Assembly (NCBI GenBank): GCA_041394945.1
Contig: JAWKHH010000004.1
Span: 248,001 to 312,000 of the forward strand
DNA from: Bryobacteraceae bacterium
GTDB taxonomy: Bacteria > Acidobacteriota > Terriglobia > Bryobacterales > Bryobacteraceae
Length of the DNA: 64,000 nt
Direction of reading: 5' to 3'
Shown here piece after piece: positions 1-8,340 of this stretch. The number at the start of each line of letters is the position of its first letter. Position 1 is the stretch's first letter. The translations under genes and the position numbers were made by a program. The notes under the pieces were generated by a model. The model had not been told where the DNA came from, made no database searches, and worked only from the letters and a program-made list of their open reading frames with translations.

Positions 1-1
1 G

Positions 2-628
2 ATGCTGCGGCACCTCGACCGCGGCAGCAAGGAGATCGACAGCGGCCACTACACCGAATTCGAATACGTGTTCGGCGCGACGGCGGCAGCGGCGCTCTAC
101 CGGCGGACGATGATCAAAGACGTCTCCATCGACGGCGAGTTCTTCGACCCCGACTTCTTTGTCTACCGCGAAGACGCCGATGTCGCCTGGCGGGCGCAGT
201 TGTTCGGATGGCGGTGCCTGTACACGCCAAAGGCGCGCGGCTACCACGTGCGTAGTGTGCTGCCGGGCAACCGGCGGGCGCTGCCGGCCGAGATCAACAA
301 ACACTCGGTGAAGAACCGGTTCCTGATGCGGATCAAGAACATCACCCCGGGCATCTACTGGAGCAACGGGCTTTCGATCACGGCGCGGGACGCCGTGGTC
401 TTCGCGTGCTGCCTGGTTCGGGAGCACAGCTCATTGAGTGCGTTCGCGTATCTTTTCCGCAATTTTGGAAGGTTCATGGAAAAGCGCCGGAAGATTATGG
501 CGCGGGTGCGGGTGAGCGAAGAGTATATGGCTTCTTGGTTTTCCTACGCGCCGGTAAGCTTCCCGGCGCCCAAACCCCGCAAGGCCGCGGTGCGCAAGGC
601 CGCCCGGATGAGCGCGGCCAGCCGCTAG
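2..628 (+). CDS. Family 2 glycosyltransferase, C-terminal part
   Basis: The gene runs in from beyond the left window edge, so the ATG at base 2 is probably internal and the nucleotide-sugar-binding N-terminus is not visible. What remains matches the C-terminal half of GT2 rhamnosyltransferase-like enzymes. There is an acidic YREDADVAWR segment (about residues 55-64), which in this family carries the ED catalytic-base motif. It is followed by the typical WRCLYTPKARGYHV strand and an NRFLMRIKN helix. The C-terminus is basic (many K/R), suggesting peripheral membrane association. The stop codon lies 2 bases before the next glycosyltransferase, so the two are probably co-transcribed. The acceptor and donor sugars cannot be inferred. 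Confidence 0.8.
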   Translation: MLRHLDRGSKEIDSGHYTEFEYVFGATAAAALYRRTMIKDVSIDGEFFDPDFFVYREDADVAWRAQLFGWRCLYTPKARGYHVRSVLPGNRRALPAEINKHSVKNRFLMRIKNITPGIYWSNGLSITARDAVVFACCLVREHSSLSAFAYLFRNFGRFMEKRRKIMARVRVSEEYMASWFSYAPVSFPAPKPRKAAVRKAARMSAASR

Positions 629-630
629 GT

Positions 631-1716
631 GTGCGCGTCGCGATCGTAGGGACCCGGGGCATCCCGGCCAACTACGGGGGGTTCGAGACGTTCGCCGAGG
701 AGCTTTCGACGCGGCTGGCGGCGCGGGGACACCATGTGACCGTCTATTGTCGGCAGCGGCACTCGGCGCCGCGGTATCGAGGCGTGGATCTGGTGACGCT
801 TCCCACGGTCCGGCACAAATATTTCGATACGGTTGTTCACACGTTCTTTTCGACGGTTCACCTGATGGCGCACCGGCAAGACGCCGCCCTTTACTGCAAT
901 GCGGCAAACGCGATCTTTACGTGGGCGCCGAGGCTGGCAGGGGTGCCGGTGGCGCTGAATGTGGACGGGCTCGAGCGGAACAGGAAGAAGTGGAACTGGG
1001 CCGGCCGGCTATGGTACCAATTGGGCGAGCGCCTCTCAACGGTGTGTCCAAACGCGGTGGTGAGTGATGCTGAGCGCATCGCGGAGTACTATCGCGCGCG
1101 TTATGGCAAGGAGACCACGTTCATTCCCTACGGCGCCGATGGGGGTCGCGTGGAGACGTCGGCGGTGCTCGATCGCCTGGGGCTCGAACGGGGGAAGTAC
1201 TTTCTTTATGTGAGCCGAATGGAGCCGGAGAACAATGCGCTGCTGGTGCGCGAGGCCTTCGAGCGGGTGTCGACGACGATGAAGCTGGCGCTCGTTGGGG
1301 ATGCGCCCTACGCGGCCGACTATATCGCTCGGGTGCGGGCGACGAGTGATCCCAGGGTGGTGCTTCCGGGGGCGATTTATGGCGAGGGGTATCGGGAATT
1401 GACAAGCAATTCGTTCGCCTACATTCACGCGACCGAGGTGGGAGGAACGCATCCCGCGCTGATCGAAAGCATGGCGCGCGGAGCCCTGACGCTGTACCTG
1501 AACACGCCGGAGAACGCCGAGGTGGCCGAGGGCGCGGCATTGGCATTCGAGCCGGACACGCTGGCGGCGACGATGGAACGGGCGCTGGCGATGGGCGGAC
1601 CGGAGCGGGAGGCGTATCGTGCGAAGGCCGCGGCGCGGGTGTCGGAGAGGTATAGCTGGGATGCGGTTACGTTGGCGTATGAGAAGCTGCTCGGCGGTCT
1701 GGCGGGTTCGGCGTGA
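631..1716 (+). CDS. Glycosyltransferase with DUF1972-type N-terminus (GT4-like)
   Basis: The 361-residue protein opens with VAIVGTRGIPANYGGFETF, the hallmark start of DUF1972-containing rhamnosyl/glucosyltransferases. A GT-B C-terminal half follows, with YVSRMEPENN and the donor-site region HATEVGGTHPALIESMA. The reading frame is open further upstream, but the GTG at 631 is the sensible start: it lies 2 bases after the previous stop and places the conserved beta-strand at the N-terminus. Its stop overlaps the start of alanine racemase (GTGA). Role: transfers a sugar from an activated nucleotide donor onto a cell-surface glycan at the cytoplasmic face of the membrane. The exact sugar is unknown. 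Confidence 0.85.
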   Translation: MRVAIVGTRGIPANYGGFETFAEELSTRLAARGHHVTVYCRQRHSAPRYRGVDLVTLPTVRHKYFDTVVHTFFSTVHLMAHRQDAALYCNAANAIFTWAPRLAGVPVALNVDGLERNRKKWNWAGRLWYQLGERLSTVCPNAVVSDAERIAEYYRARYGKETTFIPYGADGGRVETSAVLDRLGLERGKYFLYVSRMEPENNALLVREAFERVSTTMKLALVGDAPYAADYIARVRATSDPRVVLPGAIYGEGYRELTSNSFAYIHATEVGGTHPALIESMARGALTLYLNTPENAEVAEGAALAFEPDTLAATMERALAMGGPEREAYRAKAAARVSERYSWDAVTLAYEKLLGGLAGSA

Positions 1717-2855
1717 GGGGGCGGCGGAGTTGGGTTGAGGTGTCGCGAGGACGAATCCAGGCGAACTTTCGCGCGGCGCGGGCGTTGGCGGGTGGAGCGG
1801 AAGTCTGCGCGGTTGTGAAGGCGGACGCGTACGGCCACGGAGCGGTGGAGGTGAGCCGGACGGTGGCGGCCGAGGGCGGGCGTTGGCTGGCCGTTTCCGG
1901 CGCCGAAGAGGGTGCGGCGCTGCGGGAGGCTGGGATCGAGGGGGTGCGGATCCTGGTGATGGCGGATTCGGTGGTGGCATCGGGGCGAACGATGGCGGAG
2001 TTCGGGTTGACGCCGGTGATCCATGAGCTGGGGGAGATCGCGGTGTGGGCGGCAATGGGGTCGAGCCTGGAGCGGCGGCTCGAGTACCACCTGAAGGTGG
2101 ATAGCGGGATGGGGCGGTTGGGGACGCGCGCGGCGTCGCCGGAGGTAGCGCGCGCGGTGGCGGGCGGGTCGCCGTGGGCTCGGATGGAGGGCCTGATGAC
2201 GCACTTTGCGTCGGCGGCGGACTACATGGGGTCGCAAACGGAGGCGCAGGCGGCGGCCTTCGAAGCGGTGCGGGCGGTACTGCGCGCCGAGCCGGAGTTC
2301 GTTCATCTGGAGGCGACGAGCGCGTTCGCCTATGGCCGGTCCGCGCGGGCGGGGGTGGGGCAGACGATGGTGCGGCTGGGGCATTCGATTTACGGGTATG
2401 TGTCGCCAGTGCGGGTGCGGCCGAACGAGCCGGCGCCGGAGAATCTGTTGCAGGTCCGGCCGGCGTTGACGTGGAAGGCGTCCCTACTGGCTGTGAAGGA
2501 GTTGGAGGCGGGCGCTCCGGTGGGTTACGGTGCGATGTTCCGGACGGACCGGCCGATGAGAATCGGGATCGTGGCAACCGGATACGCGGACGGGATCCCT
2601 CATCGGCTGGGGAACCGGGGGCGGGTGATTGCGGGCGGGGAGTGGGCGCCGATTTTGGGCGCGGTTTCGATGGACGTGACGACGATCGACCTGACGCGGG
2701 CGCCGGAACTGGGGCCGGGCGACGCGGTGACGATCCTGGGCAAAGAGGGCGGGTGCTTCCAGGACGCCCAGCAGTTGGCGCGAGTGGCGGGGACGATTTC
2801 GTACCGGATACTGTGCGGGATCGGTCCACGGGTGTCGCGCGTTTGGGTGGATTGA
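1713..2855 (+). CDS. alr: Alanine racemase
   Basis: PLP-dependent interconversion of L- and D-alanine, which supplies D-Ala for peptidoglycan. The 380-residue length is normal for the family. The PLP lysine is K36 in VVKADAYGHGA. The C-terminal domain carries the catalytic tyrosine Y272 in VGYGAMF, followed by a conserved ATGYADG segment and the SMD motif (GAVSMDVTTIDL). The GTG start overlaps the upstream glycosyltransferase stop by 4 bases, so translation is probably coupled. It ends 7 bases from the convergent broken gene at 2863. The association with surface-glycan genes rather than other wall genes may simply be local organisation. Confidence 0.95.
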   Translation: MRGRRSWVEVSRGRIQANFRAARALAGGAEVCAVVKADAYGHGAVEVSRTVAAEGGRWLAVSGAEEGAALREAGIEGVRILVMADSVVASGRTMAEFGLTPVIHELGEIAVWAAMGSSLERRLEYHLKVDSGMGRLGTRAASPEVARAVAGGSPWARMEGLMTHFASAADYMGSQTEAQAAAFEAVRAVLRAEPEFVHLEATSAFAYGRSARAGVGQTMVRLGHSIYGYVSPVRVRPNEPAPENLLQVRPALTWKASLLAVKELEAGAPVGYGAMFRTDRPMRIGIVATGYADGIPHRLGNRGRVIAGGEWAPILGAVSMDVTTIDLTRAPELGPGDAVTILGKEGGCFQDAQQLARVAGTISYRILCGIGPRVSRVWVD

Positions 2856-2862
2856 GGCGGGC

Positions 2863-3500
2863 TCAGTTGTGGAAGGCGGCGGGGTGAGATTTGGCGAAGA
2901 CGCCGATCTCGTTTTGGAGCGCCGTTGCGGTTGTGAGGTTCGGGATTCCGCGGAGCAGGTCGAAGTAGCGCCTACTGAGGGCGGCTGCTTGTTTGCCGTC
3001 AGGGCAGGCGGGATTGCCCCGGTAGTTCTCATAGAGCGGATGCCGGGCGCCTGGCGCGAAGGTATATTGGCTCTGGATGTGGATGGATCTCGGCGTTGCG
3101 GCGGTTCGAAAGCGTAACGACGAAATAGAGGCCCGAAAAGCTGCAGGGCGAATTCTGCGGGAGGTTTTCGGAATCGCGAGCGAGGCCGAGGCCGTTGCTG
3201 GCGACACAGCGGCGGCGGACTTCGGCTTGGAGGGCCTCGAGGATCACGGCGTCCGGGGCGACGAGGGTCATGCGGACCGCATCGTTGAGGGCGTACCAGT
3301 CGCCGCCGAAATCGGCGTTGACCTTCTGCTCGGCCCGGTCCTTGCGTTTGGTGGGGCCGAAGATGGCATCGGCGCCGCACTTTCGCGCGATCTCCGAGCC
3401 GAGGGCGCGAAGTTCGGAGTCGGTGGAGTCGGCGTCGGGAACATCCGGCGGGCGATGCCGTCCTGTGCGTGGGAGCGGATTTCGGCTATCAGGGGCATGG
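2863..3500 (-). pseudogene. Broken gene, RelA/SpoT-domain-like protein (two frameshifts)
   Basis: Three pieces in two frames join into one plausible protein. The start (MPLIAEIRSHAQDG from 3500) and end (IHIQSQYTFAPGARHPLYEN to stop 2863) are in one frame. The middle (ELRALGSEIARKCGADAIFG to FSGLYFVVTLSNRRNAEIH) is in another. The switches fall near 3440 and near 3080. The middle has R/K-rich KRKDRAEQKVNADFGGD, then LNDAVRMTL, and a later YFVVTLSNRRNAEIHIQ, which resembles the order of motifs in small RelA/SpoT nucleotidyltransferase-domain proteins (inference, not certain). No single frame spans the protein, so it is either a decayed gene or carries two assembly errors. It sits on the chromosome side of the island insertion site. 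Confidence 0.45.
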
Positions 3501-3627
3501 GTGGGCCTTGGCATGGGGATGGCACGCGGGGCGAGCGTGCAGGGGGGCTGTACCGCGCCTTGTGCAGATATCGCCGGATTGGGCGGGATTTCTTGAGGGT
3601 TGGGATGATATGATGGGAGATACGCCC

Positions 3628-3717
<90 letters not shown>

Positions 3718-3754
3718 TAATCTTTTCAATAACTTAGCTCAAAATCACCCGTTT

Positions 3755-3775
3755 CTTGGGCAATTTTGGGCAATG
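3755..3775 (+). repeat. Putative integrase arm-type site, left
   Basis: A 21-base sequence that contains TGGGCAAT twice, offset by 10 bases (one helical turn). It is repeated identically at 53859-53879 inside the right end. It lies 30 bases inside attL and just upstream of the integrase start. Tandem arm sites of this kind are bound by the N-terminal domain of tyrosine recombinases (established for lambda-type systems; inference here). Confidence 0.65.
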
Positions 3776-3798
3776 CGTGCTAGACTTTGGCTAGCGCC

Positions 3799-5040
3799 AT
3801 GGCCCTCAATGCCTACCGCCGGCATGGCTCGAATTGCCGTGCGGGACGTGCGTTCGATGAGCGGACCTACGAGCCGGACGAGCTTCGGCGCATCGTCAAG
3901 AAGTGCTTCTGCCCGATCTACGCTTCGGGGACTCTCGGCGGGAAGTTTAAACGCGCGAACACCGAGAAGACGAACTGGGACGATGCCCGGGCGGTGATCG
4001 CCGGGTGGGAGACGCGGGGGTCTTGGAGCGGGCCGGATGTTCCGGCTGTTCCCGTGGTGATCGCGGCGGAGACGGAGCCGGCCGAAGAACGGATCACGAT
4101 CGACGACGCGATTGCGGCGTACCTCACGGTGCGCGAAGGTTCTGGGATCAAGCCACCTACGCTCGGCGCGTACCGTGCGTTCGCCAAGCAGCTTCGGGCG
4201 CTGGCCGATTTGCACGGGTACCGGATGCTCGATCAGTTCACGGTGCGGGATATCGACACCTTCTACGCGAACTGGAAGCTGGGTCCTCGGCGGAAGGCTT
4301 ACGCTTTGGGACTGCTTCGAGGATTCTTTCGGTTTTGTTTGAACCGGGAGTGGATCGCGAAGAGTCCGGTGTCGCCCGATCTGAAGGCGCCCGTGGGCGC
4401 CAACCGCGCCGCCAACAAGGCTCCGTTCACCGATGAGGAACTCGAGCGGATCATTCGCACGTGCGATCGACTGGAGCCGGTGGCGTGGGAAAACCACACC
4501 GGCCGCGGGCGATGGACCGGTGAGGACGTGAAGGATTTCATCTGGGTGCTCGCGTATACGGGTCTTCGGATTTCCGATGTCGGGCTGTTTCACATCTCGC
4601 GGCTTCGCGGCAATGAGCTTTTTCTCCGCGCGCGGAAGAATGGCGGCGAGGTGTTCACGTGGATCCCGGATTGGCTTCGCGACCGGCTGCACCAACTGGC
4701 GAAGGAGCGCGGGCCGCGGCCTTTCGTGATTGGAACTTCGGACCGGCTGGAGACCGTTACGGATTTGTGGCGGCGGAAGATCAATCGGGTGTTCGAGCTT
4801 GCGGGGAGGTTCGAGGAGCGGCCAACTCCGCATCGTTTCCGGCATACGTTCGCGCGGATCTTGCTGCAGCGCGGGGTTCCGGTGGCGGATGTGGCGGAAC
4901 TGCTGGGTGACGATGAGAAGACCGTTCGGCAGCACTACGCACGGTGGGTCCCGGAGCGGCAGGCTCGGCTGACGAGTATCCTGCAGGAGGCGTTTGCGGA
5001 TAAGCCGCGGCCGGGGTTGATTGTCTTGGGGAGGAAGTGA
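3799..5040 (+). CDS. int: Tyrosine recombinase/integrase of the island
   Basis: The 413-residue protein has a SAM-like core-binding domain (about residues 95-205) and a C-terminal catalytic domain. The catalytic residues are readable: R257 in TGLRISDV, the HRFRH box with H345 and R348, then H379 and the nucleophile Y380 in QHYARW. It catalyses strand exchange between the tRNA-Ser attachment site and the element. Start: ATG 3799; an in-frame TTG at 3787 would add four residues, and no strong Shine-Dalgarno sequence is seen for either. It sits 74 bp inside attL and points inward, the usual position for a tRNA-targeting integrase. The nearby TGGGCAAT repeats may link binding at the arm sites to its own expression. 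Confidence 0.93.
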   Translation: MALNAYRRHGSNCRAGRAFDERTYEPDELRRIVKKCFCPIYASGTLGGKFKRANTEKTNWDDARAVIAGWETRGSWSGPDVPAVPVVIAAETEPAEERITIDDAIAAYLTVREGSGIKPPTLGAYRAFAKQLRALADLHGYRMLDQFTVRDIDTFYANWKLGPRRKAYALGLLRGFFRFCLNREWIAKSPVSPDLKAPVGANRAANKAPFTDEELERIIRTCDRLEPVAWENHTGRGRWTGEDVKDFIWVLAYTGLRISDVGLFHISRLRGNELFLRARKNGGEVFTWIPDWLRDRLHQLAKERGPRPFVIGTSDRLETVTDLWRRKINRVFELAGRFEERPTPHRFRHTFARILLQRGVPVADVAELLGDDEKTVRQHYARWVPERQARLTSILQEAFADKPRPGLIVLGRK

Positions 5041-5195
5041 TTGGTGCCGCGGTCAACGCTGAACGAGACTGAACGATACCATGCGCCGGTCTGCTGCGAT
5101 CTCCCCAGTGACGCGCGTTACGGAGCTTCCGCAATTCGGGCAGCACTGAAAGCGATCGATTTGCGACTCAGTCCGCGCGGCGAATCACTTCGAAC

Positions 5196-5606
5196 CTACG
5201 CAGTCAGTGATATTTTCGTTCGGACTTGCAGGGCGTCGAGGATCTCCTGGAGCCGGGAGAGGGAGACACCCTGGTAGTCGTCTTCCTCGCTCCTGCTGAC
5301 CACCTGCTTGCTTACTCCCAGCCGACTCGCGAGTTCTGTTTGCGACACTCCTCGCGCGATGCGGAGTTTGACGATGAACGGCGCGATCTGATCCAGGCGT
5401 TCGAGGGTGGGCAATCGGAACTTGCCGGCCTTTAGCCGGTCGTACTCGCGGACTTCATCCTCCAAGTGATGGATCATGCCTTCGTAGCTGCCTCGGATCG
5501 CCGCGCTTCGTTTGGCCGATGTCTCGGCGGCCGCTTGGGCGAGCGCCCGGCGGAATCCGTCGATTTGAGTGAGAGTCCGTTCGCGCTGGGTGTCGGTCTT
5601 GATCAT
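5196..5606 (-). CDS. XRE-type HTH protein, possible antitoxin
   Basis: 136 residues. The C-terminal half contains a Cro/CI helix-turn-helix: IAPFIVKLRIARGVSQTELA followed by SRLGVSKQVVSRSEEDDYQG. The N-terminal half is a charged, probably helical segment (RRALAQAAAETSAKRSAAI). Its start overlaps the stop of the upstream DUF6932-like gene (ATGA at 5603-5606), so the pair is translationally coupled. Small XRE proteins immediately downstream of a candidate nucleotidyltransferase often act as antitoxin and autorepressor (known arrangement; inferred here). It could equally be a stand-alone regulator of the mobility module. Confidence 0.7.
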   Translation of the reverse strand: MIKTDTQRERTLTQIDGFRRALAQAAAETSAKRSAAIRGSYEGMIHHLEDEVREYDRLKAGKFRLPTLERLDQIAPFIVKLRIARGVSQTELASRLGVSKQVVSRSEEDDYQGVSLSRLQEILDALQVRTKISLTA

Positions 5607-6064
5607 TTCGGTCTCACGATTCGGACAATCCCACGCGGCAGGCCATCGCGGTCACTTCGAAAGAAGGCCGGGAAGCCGACATCGGGCTCGGCTTGCATCG
5701 CCGGGTGGATGAAGAACTCGACGCCGTGTTCGGCCCACATCCTCCACTTCCATTTGCGGAGGTGCGGAACGAGGATGAGCTCGAAATCGATCCAGTAGGG
5801 ATCGATCCGGTCGTAGACGCCCGGGTCGGGCTCGACCCAATAGCCGTCGATGTCGGCGGGGTCGGGCTTGGCAGTACAGAAGCTCCCATCGATGTAGATC
5901 TCCTCGATGCCGGCGGCCCAGAAAGCCTCGACAGCTTTGCGAAGCCCTTTCAGCAGCCAGCGGCGCCGGGCGGTGAACGCGAGGCGCGTCTCGATTTCGG
6001 CCAGCGTCGAGCGGTGGTCGCCCGGCGGCAGTCCGCCCGTCGATTCGTCGAAGGGCGGAATCAC
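5603..6064 (-). CDS. DUF6932-like putative nucleotidyltransferase (possible toxin)
   Basis: 153 residues. The core IYIDGSFCTAKPDPADIDGYW has the pattern of a minimal nucleotidyltransferase active site: a GS motif followed about ten residues later by DxD. Proteins of the DUF6932 type share this GSF-K-P-DID arrangement. It starts at 6064 with MIPPFDESTGGLPPGDH, also characteristic. The next gene encodes an XRE protein and overlaps by 4 bases, giving a two-gene toxin-antitoxin-like operon. Likely role: plasmid-style stabilisation of the island or a defence accessory (inference). Assignment rests on motif recognition only. Confidence 0.6.
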   Translation of the reverse strand: MIPPFDESTGGLPPGDHRSTLAEIETRLAFTARRRWLLKGLRKAVEAFWAAGIEEIYIDGSFCTAKPDPADIDGYWVEPDPGVYDRIDPYWIDFELILVPHLRKWKWRMWAEHGVEFFIHPAMQAEPDVGFPAFFRSDRDGLPRGIVRIVRPK

Positions 6065-6113
6065 CTTGAGACCATCATTTCAGGGACAAACGGAGAAGTC
6101 AACACCGATGTTG

Positions 6114-6386
6114 TCAGGCGGCGGGATTAAAGAGGCGGGTGTGGACACGCCTGGCGACCGATTCCGGAATGCTGCAGCGGGTGAGGGCTTTCCGGCGGCC
6201 GAGGCGGATGCGGAGGACGCCCGGCTCGTCCTTGACGAGAAGCCGAATCGTTTCGCGCCCGAGTCTCCACTGGCGGGCAAGCTCGGCGATTGAGTAGTGG
6301 GCCTCGAATGTGGTGTCCGGCATGAGGGACGTCACGGTGCTCCGTACAGGCAGTCGTTCCATAACAATCTCCAGTGGATCGATCAT
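6114..6386 (-). CDS. Small DNA-binding protein, excisionase/MerR-like
   Basis: 90 residues starting at MIDPLEIVMERLPV. The core YSIAELARQWRLGRETIRLL followed by VLRIRLGRRKALTRCSIPESVARR matches the compact winged-helix fold of excisionases and MerR-like helix-turn-helix proteins (AELA..W..G..T.R, then a basic arginine wing). The frame is open to 6536, but an upstream start would run through the divergent promoter region and overlap the RHH gene, so 6386 is preferred; M at 6362 is a second choice. Position between integrase and relaxase modules makes a recombination directionality factor a good guess. The short palindrome at 6398-6409 may be its operator. Confidence 0.65.
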   Translation of the reverse strand: MIDPLEIVMERLPVRSTVTSLMPDTTFEAHYSIAELARQWRLGRETIRLLVKDEPGVLRIRLGRRKALTRCSIPESVARRVHTRLFNPAA

Positions 6387-6460
6387 GCCACAGATTCTGT
6401 ATCGATACAAGTCAATACATCGTTGAAATTGCATTTTTCTTGTGCCACTATGGGAGCTAC
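6387..6460. promoter_or_regulatory. Divergent promoter region with a 12-bp palindrome
   Basis: The 74 bases between the Xis-like gene (minus) and the RHH gene (plus) are clearly AT-richer than the surroundings. They contain the perfect palindrome TGTATCGATACA (6398-6409), preceded by GATCGATC (6378-6385). A Shine-Dalgarno GGGAG (6452-6456) sits 4 bases before ATG 6461. The palindrome could be an operator for one of the two flanking DNA-binding proteins. Confidence 0.5.
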
Positions 6461-7567
6461 ATGGACCGCAAGCCCCAGCAGCAGACCCTCTCGATCCGTA
6501 TCTCCGAGTCTCTTCGCGAGTTCCTAGAGCGTTCAAAACAAGTGATTTCTGCCGGAGGCGCTGAATCGATTTCCACTTCGGACGTGGCGAAAATCCTGCT
6601 GGAGTCGGCCAAGGACGATCTCCTCGACGTCCGGCTGGAGGTGGCAGATCTCGGGCGCGAATCGACGGAGTCCTTGGTCGCCATCCGGAGGAAGTGGATG
6701 ATGGGACAACCGCGTTCGAGAGCCGAATGGATTTTGATGGCGCAGTACATCCTGGTGGCCTGCGAGGAACTCACTGGCGACCCACTAGCACCGGGACCGG
6801 CCGCGTACGGCGACGCGCTACGGGCCCTCTTGGCGCTCCGTTCCCTTCGGACCGGCCGCGGGACGGGGCTCGACCGGTATTACCTCGAGAACCTGGTGGA
6901 TGGCGCGGTGTGGAACGAGCGGAAGCTCACTGAAGACGTCGTGCCCGAGGCGATCAACAAGTTGATTGAAGAGATCGATGCGGCCGGCAGTGGGAAGATG
7001 GCCGCCGGGGTTGGACGCTGCATCTTCGTTGGCTTGCGCGATGAGGAACTCGGCGGGAACGTTTCACTGAACAATGCTCTCGCGCCGTTCATGAACACGC
7101 TCTTCCGGCTGGCGGCGCGCGGACACTGGATTCAGGAAGAGCGGCCGGTTCGGTCGCTGCGAGACGGTCCGCTTCAGTTGTCGCTCGACACGCCGGTCTT
7201 GAAACAGGGAGACCTCTCGCTGAGCATTTCGATGGGAAGAACCGACATCAATTTCGCGATTGGCATCGAGTCCGGTGACATCATCTATACGCTTGCGGGC
7301 TACGCGCAGATCCGTGAGTTTGACGCGATGCTGAAGGCCCTGGCGCCGGGAACGATCTGGACCGGCGTGGACTTCCACGCTACGGCCAATCCGGCGACGG
7401 GGCGCAAGGGTGCAAGTTACCAGTTTCGGCGGCATCAGGACGGCGTGATGCTCGGCTTCAATGAGGAGAACTGGGACAAGTTGAAGACCTTGTACTTCAC
7501 GGCCATGACGCGGCCGGAACTGGAGCCGATCGTCCGCGAGCTGTCGCTGATCTATGGAGAGTTGTAA
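6461..7567 (+). CDS. Ribbon-helix-helix-type protein of the mobilization operon, unknown function
   Basis: 368 residues from ATG 6461, chosen because GGGAG lies just upstream and the conserved-looking part begins there. Residues about 5-50 (QQTLSIRISESLREFLERSK, then STSDVAKILLESAKDD) look like a ribbon-helix-helix DNA-binding region. The rest is a mixed alpha/beta domain I cannot assign. It ends 11 bases before the ParA-like gene, whose Shine-Dalgarno sequence overlaps the end of this gene. Genes with an RHH domain just upstream of a relaxase commonly encode oriT-binding accessory proteins or autoregulators (established for TrwA/MobB types). That role is inferred here. Confidence 0.55.
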   Translation: MDRKPQQQTLSIRISESLREFLERSKQVISAGGAESISTSDVAKILLESAKDDLLDVRLEVADLGRESTESLVAIRRKWMMGQPRSRAEWILMAQYILVACEELTGDPLAPGPAAYGDALRALLALRSLRTGRGTGLDRYYLENLVDGAVWNERKLTEDVVPEAINKLIEEIDAAGSGKMAAGVGRCIFVGLRDEELGGNVSLNNALAPFMNTLFRLAARGHWIQEERPVRSLRDGPLQLSLDTPVLKQGDLSLSISMGRTDINFAIGIESGDIIYTLAGYAQIREFDAMLKALAPGTIWTGVDFHATANPATGRKGASYQFRRHQDGVMLGFNEENWDKLKTLYFTAMTRPELEPIVRELSLIYGEL

Positions 7568-7578
7568 GGAGGTCCATC

Positions 7579-8340
7579 ATGGCCAGTGCGCGAGTGCAAT
7601 CCAACGCCGCGGCGGCGCCCGCAGCGGAGAAACGGGTGATTCTCTCAATGGGTGGCAAGGGCGGGGTGGGCAAGACGAGCGTCATCACGGGGCTGGCCGA
7701 GTGGTTCGCCGAGAACCGGATCCCAGTGAAGCTGCTCGACCTGGATAGCGAGAACAAAGCTCGCGGATCGCTCACGCACTTCTTTCGCGGGGAAGTGCCG
7801 AAGGTGAATATCCACACGCCGGCCGGACTGGATGCGTTCGTGGATGAGCTTTCCGCAGGGCCGCGGGTGATCCTGGCCGATATGGGTGCGGGCGCCGGTC
7901 AGGTGACTTACGATTGGTTCGATCGCATGTATCCGGACGTGGCCGAAGCCGGGATCGTGTTTACCGCGATCGGCGTGGTGACGGCTGATCCGGCGAGCGT
8001 CGAGAGCATACTCGCGTGGGCGGCGCGGCTGCAGCGGCGGACGCAGTATTTGATCGTCGAGAACTCGGTAGCCGAGCACACCGACTTCGTCTATTGGCGA
8101 GAGAGTGAGCAGTCGCTGCGGTTTCAGGAGATCTTTTCGCCGGCCGTGATCCACCTGGACTACCGGCTGCCGGAACTCGAGAATGCGACGCGGAATCATG
8201 GTGTGCGGCTCGGGGAGGTGGCGGCTCGGACGACGGGCGCGCCGGAGTTGCAGAAGGCATCGCTGGTGATGCGGGCGCAGAGTTACCGGCGGCGTATGTT
8301 CGCCGAGTTCGACCGGGTGCGGGAGTTGCTGCTGCCGTGA
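7579..8340 (+). CDS. ParA/MinD-family P-loop ATPase
   Basis: 253 residues. The deviant Walker A motif GGKGGVGKTS is at residues 25-34, followed by LLDLDSENKARGS (switch-like segment) and VILADMGAGAG in place of the usual Walker B DTPPG. A strong Shine-Dalgarno AAGGAGG (7566-7572) precedes ATG 7579. Its stop overlaps the next start (GTGA). No ParB is seen. In mobilization operons, VirC1-like ParA proteins help bring the relaxosome to the coupling protein (established for Agrobacterium VirC1). Island maintenance by partitioning of an excised circle is the other possibility. Confidence 0.8.
   Translation: MASARVQSNAAAAPAAEKRVILSMGGKGGVGKTSVITGLAEWFAENRIPVKLLDLDSENKARGSLTHFFRGEVPKVNIHTPAGLDAFVDELSAGPRVILADMGAGAGQVTYDWFDRMYPDVAEAGIVFTAIGVVTADPASVESILAWAARLQRRTQYLIVENSVAEHTDFVYWRESEQSLRFQEIFSPAVIHLDYRLPELENATRNHGVRLGEVAARTTGAPELQKASLVMRAQSYRRRMFAEFDRVRELLLP

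Noticed and set aside
1036..2829. 597-residue open frame on the minus strand
   Set aside because: It is antisense to alanine racemase and the glycosyltransferase, is almost only P, R, S and T, and results from high GC composition.
5041..5277. 78-residue open frame after the integrase
   Set aside because: It has no start signal, overlaps the XRE gene antisense, and lacks any recognisable pattern.
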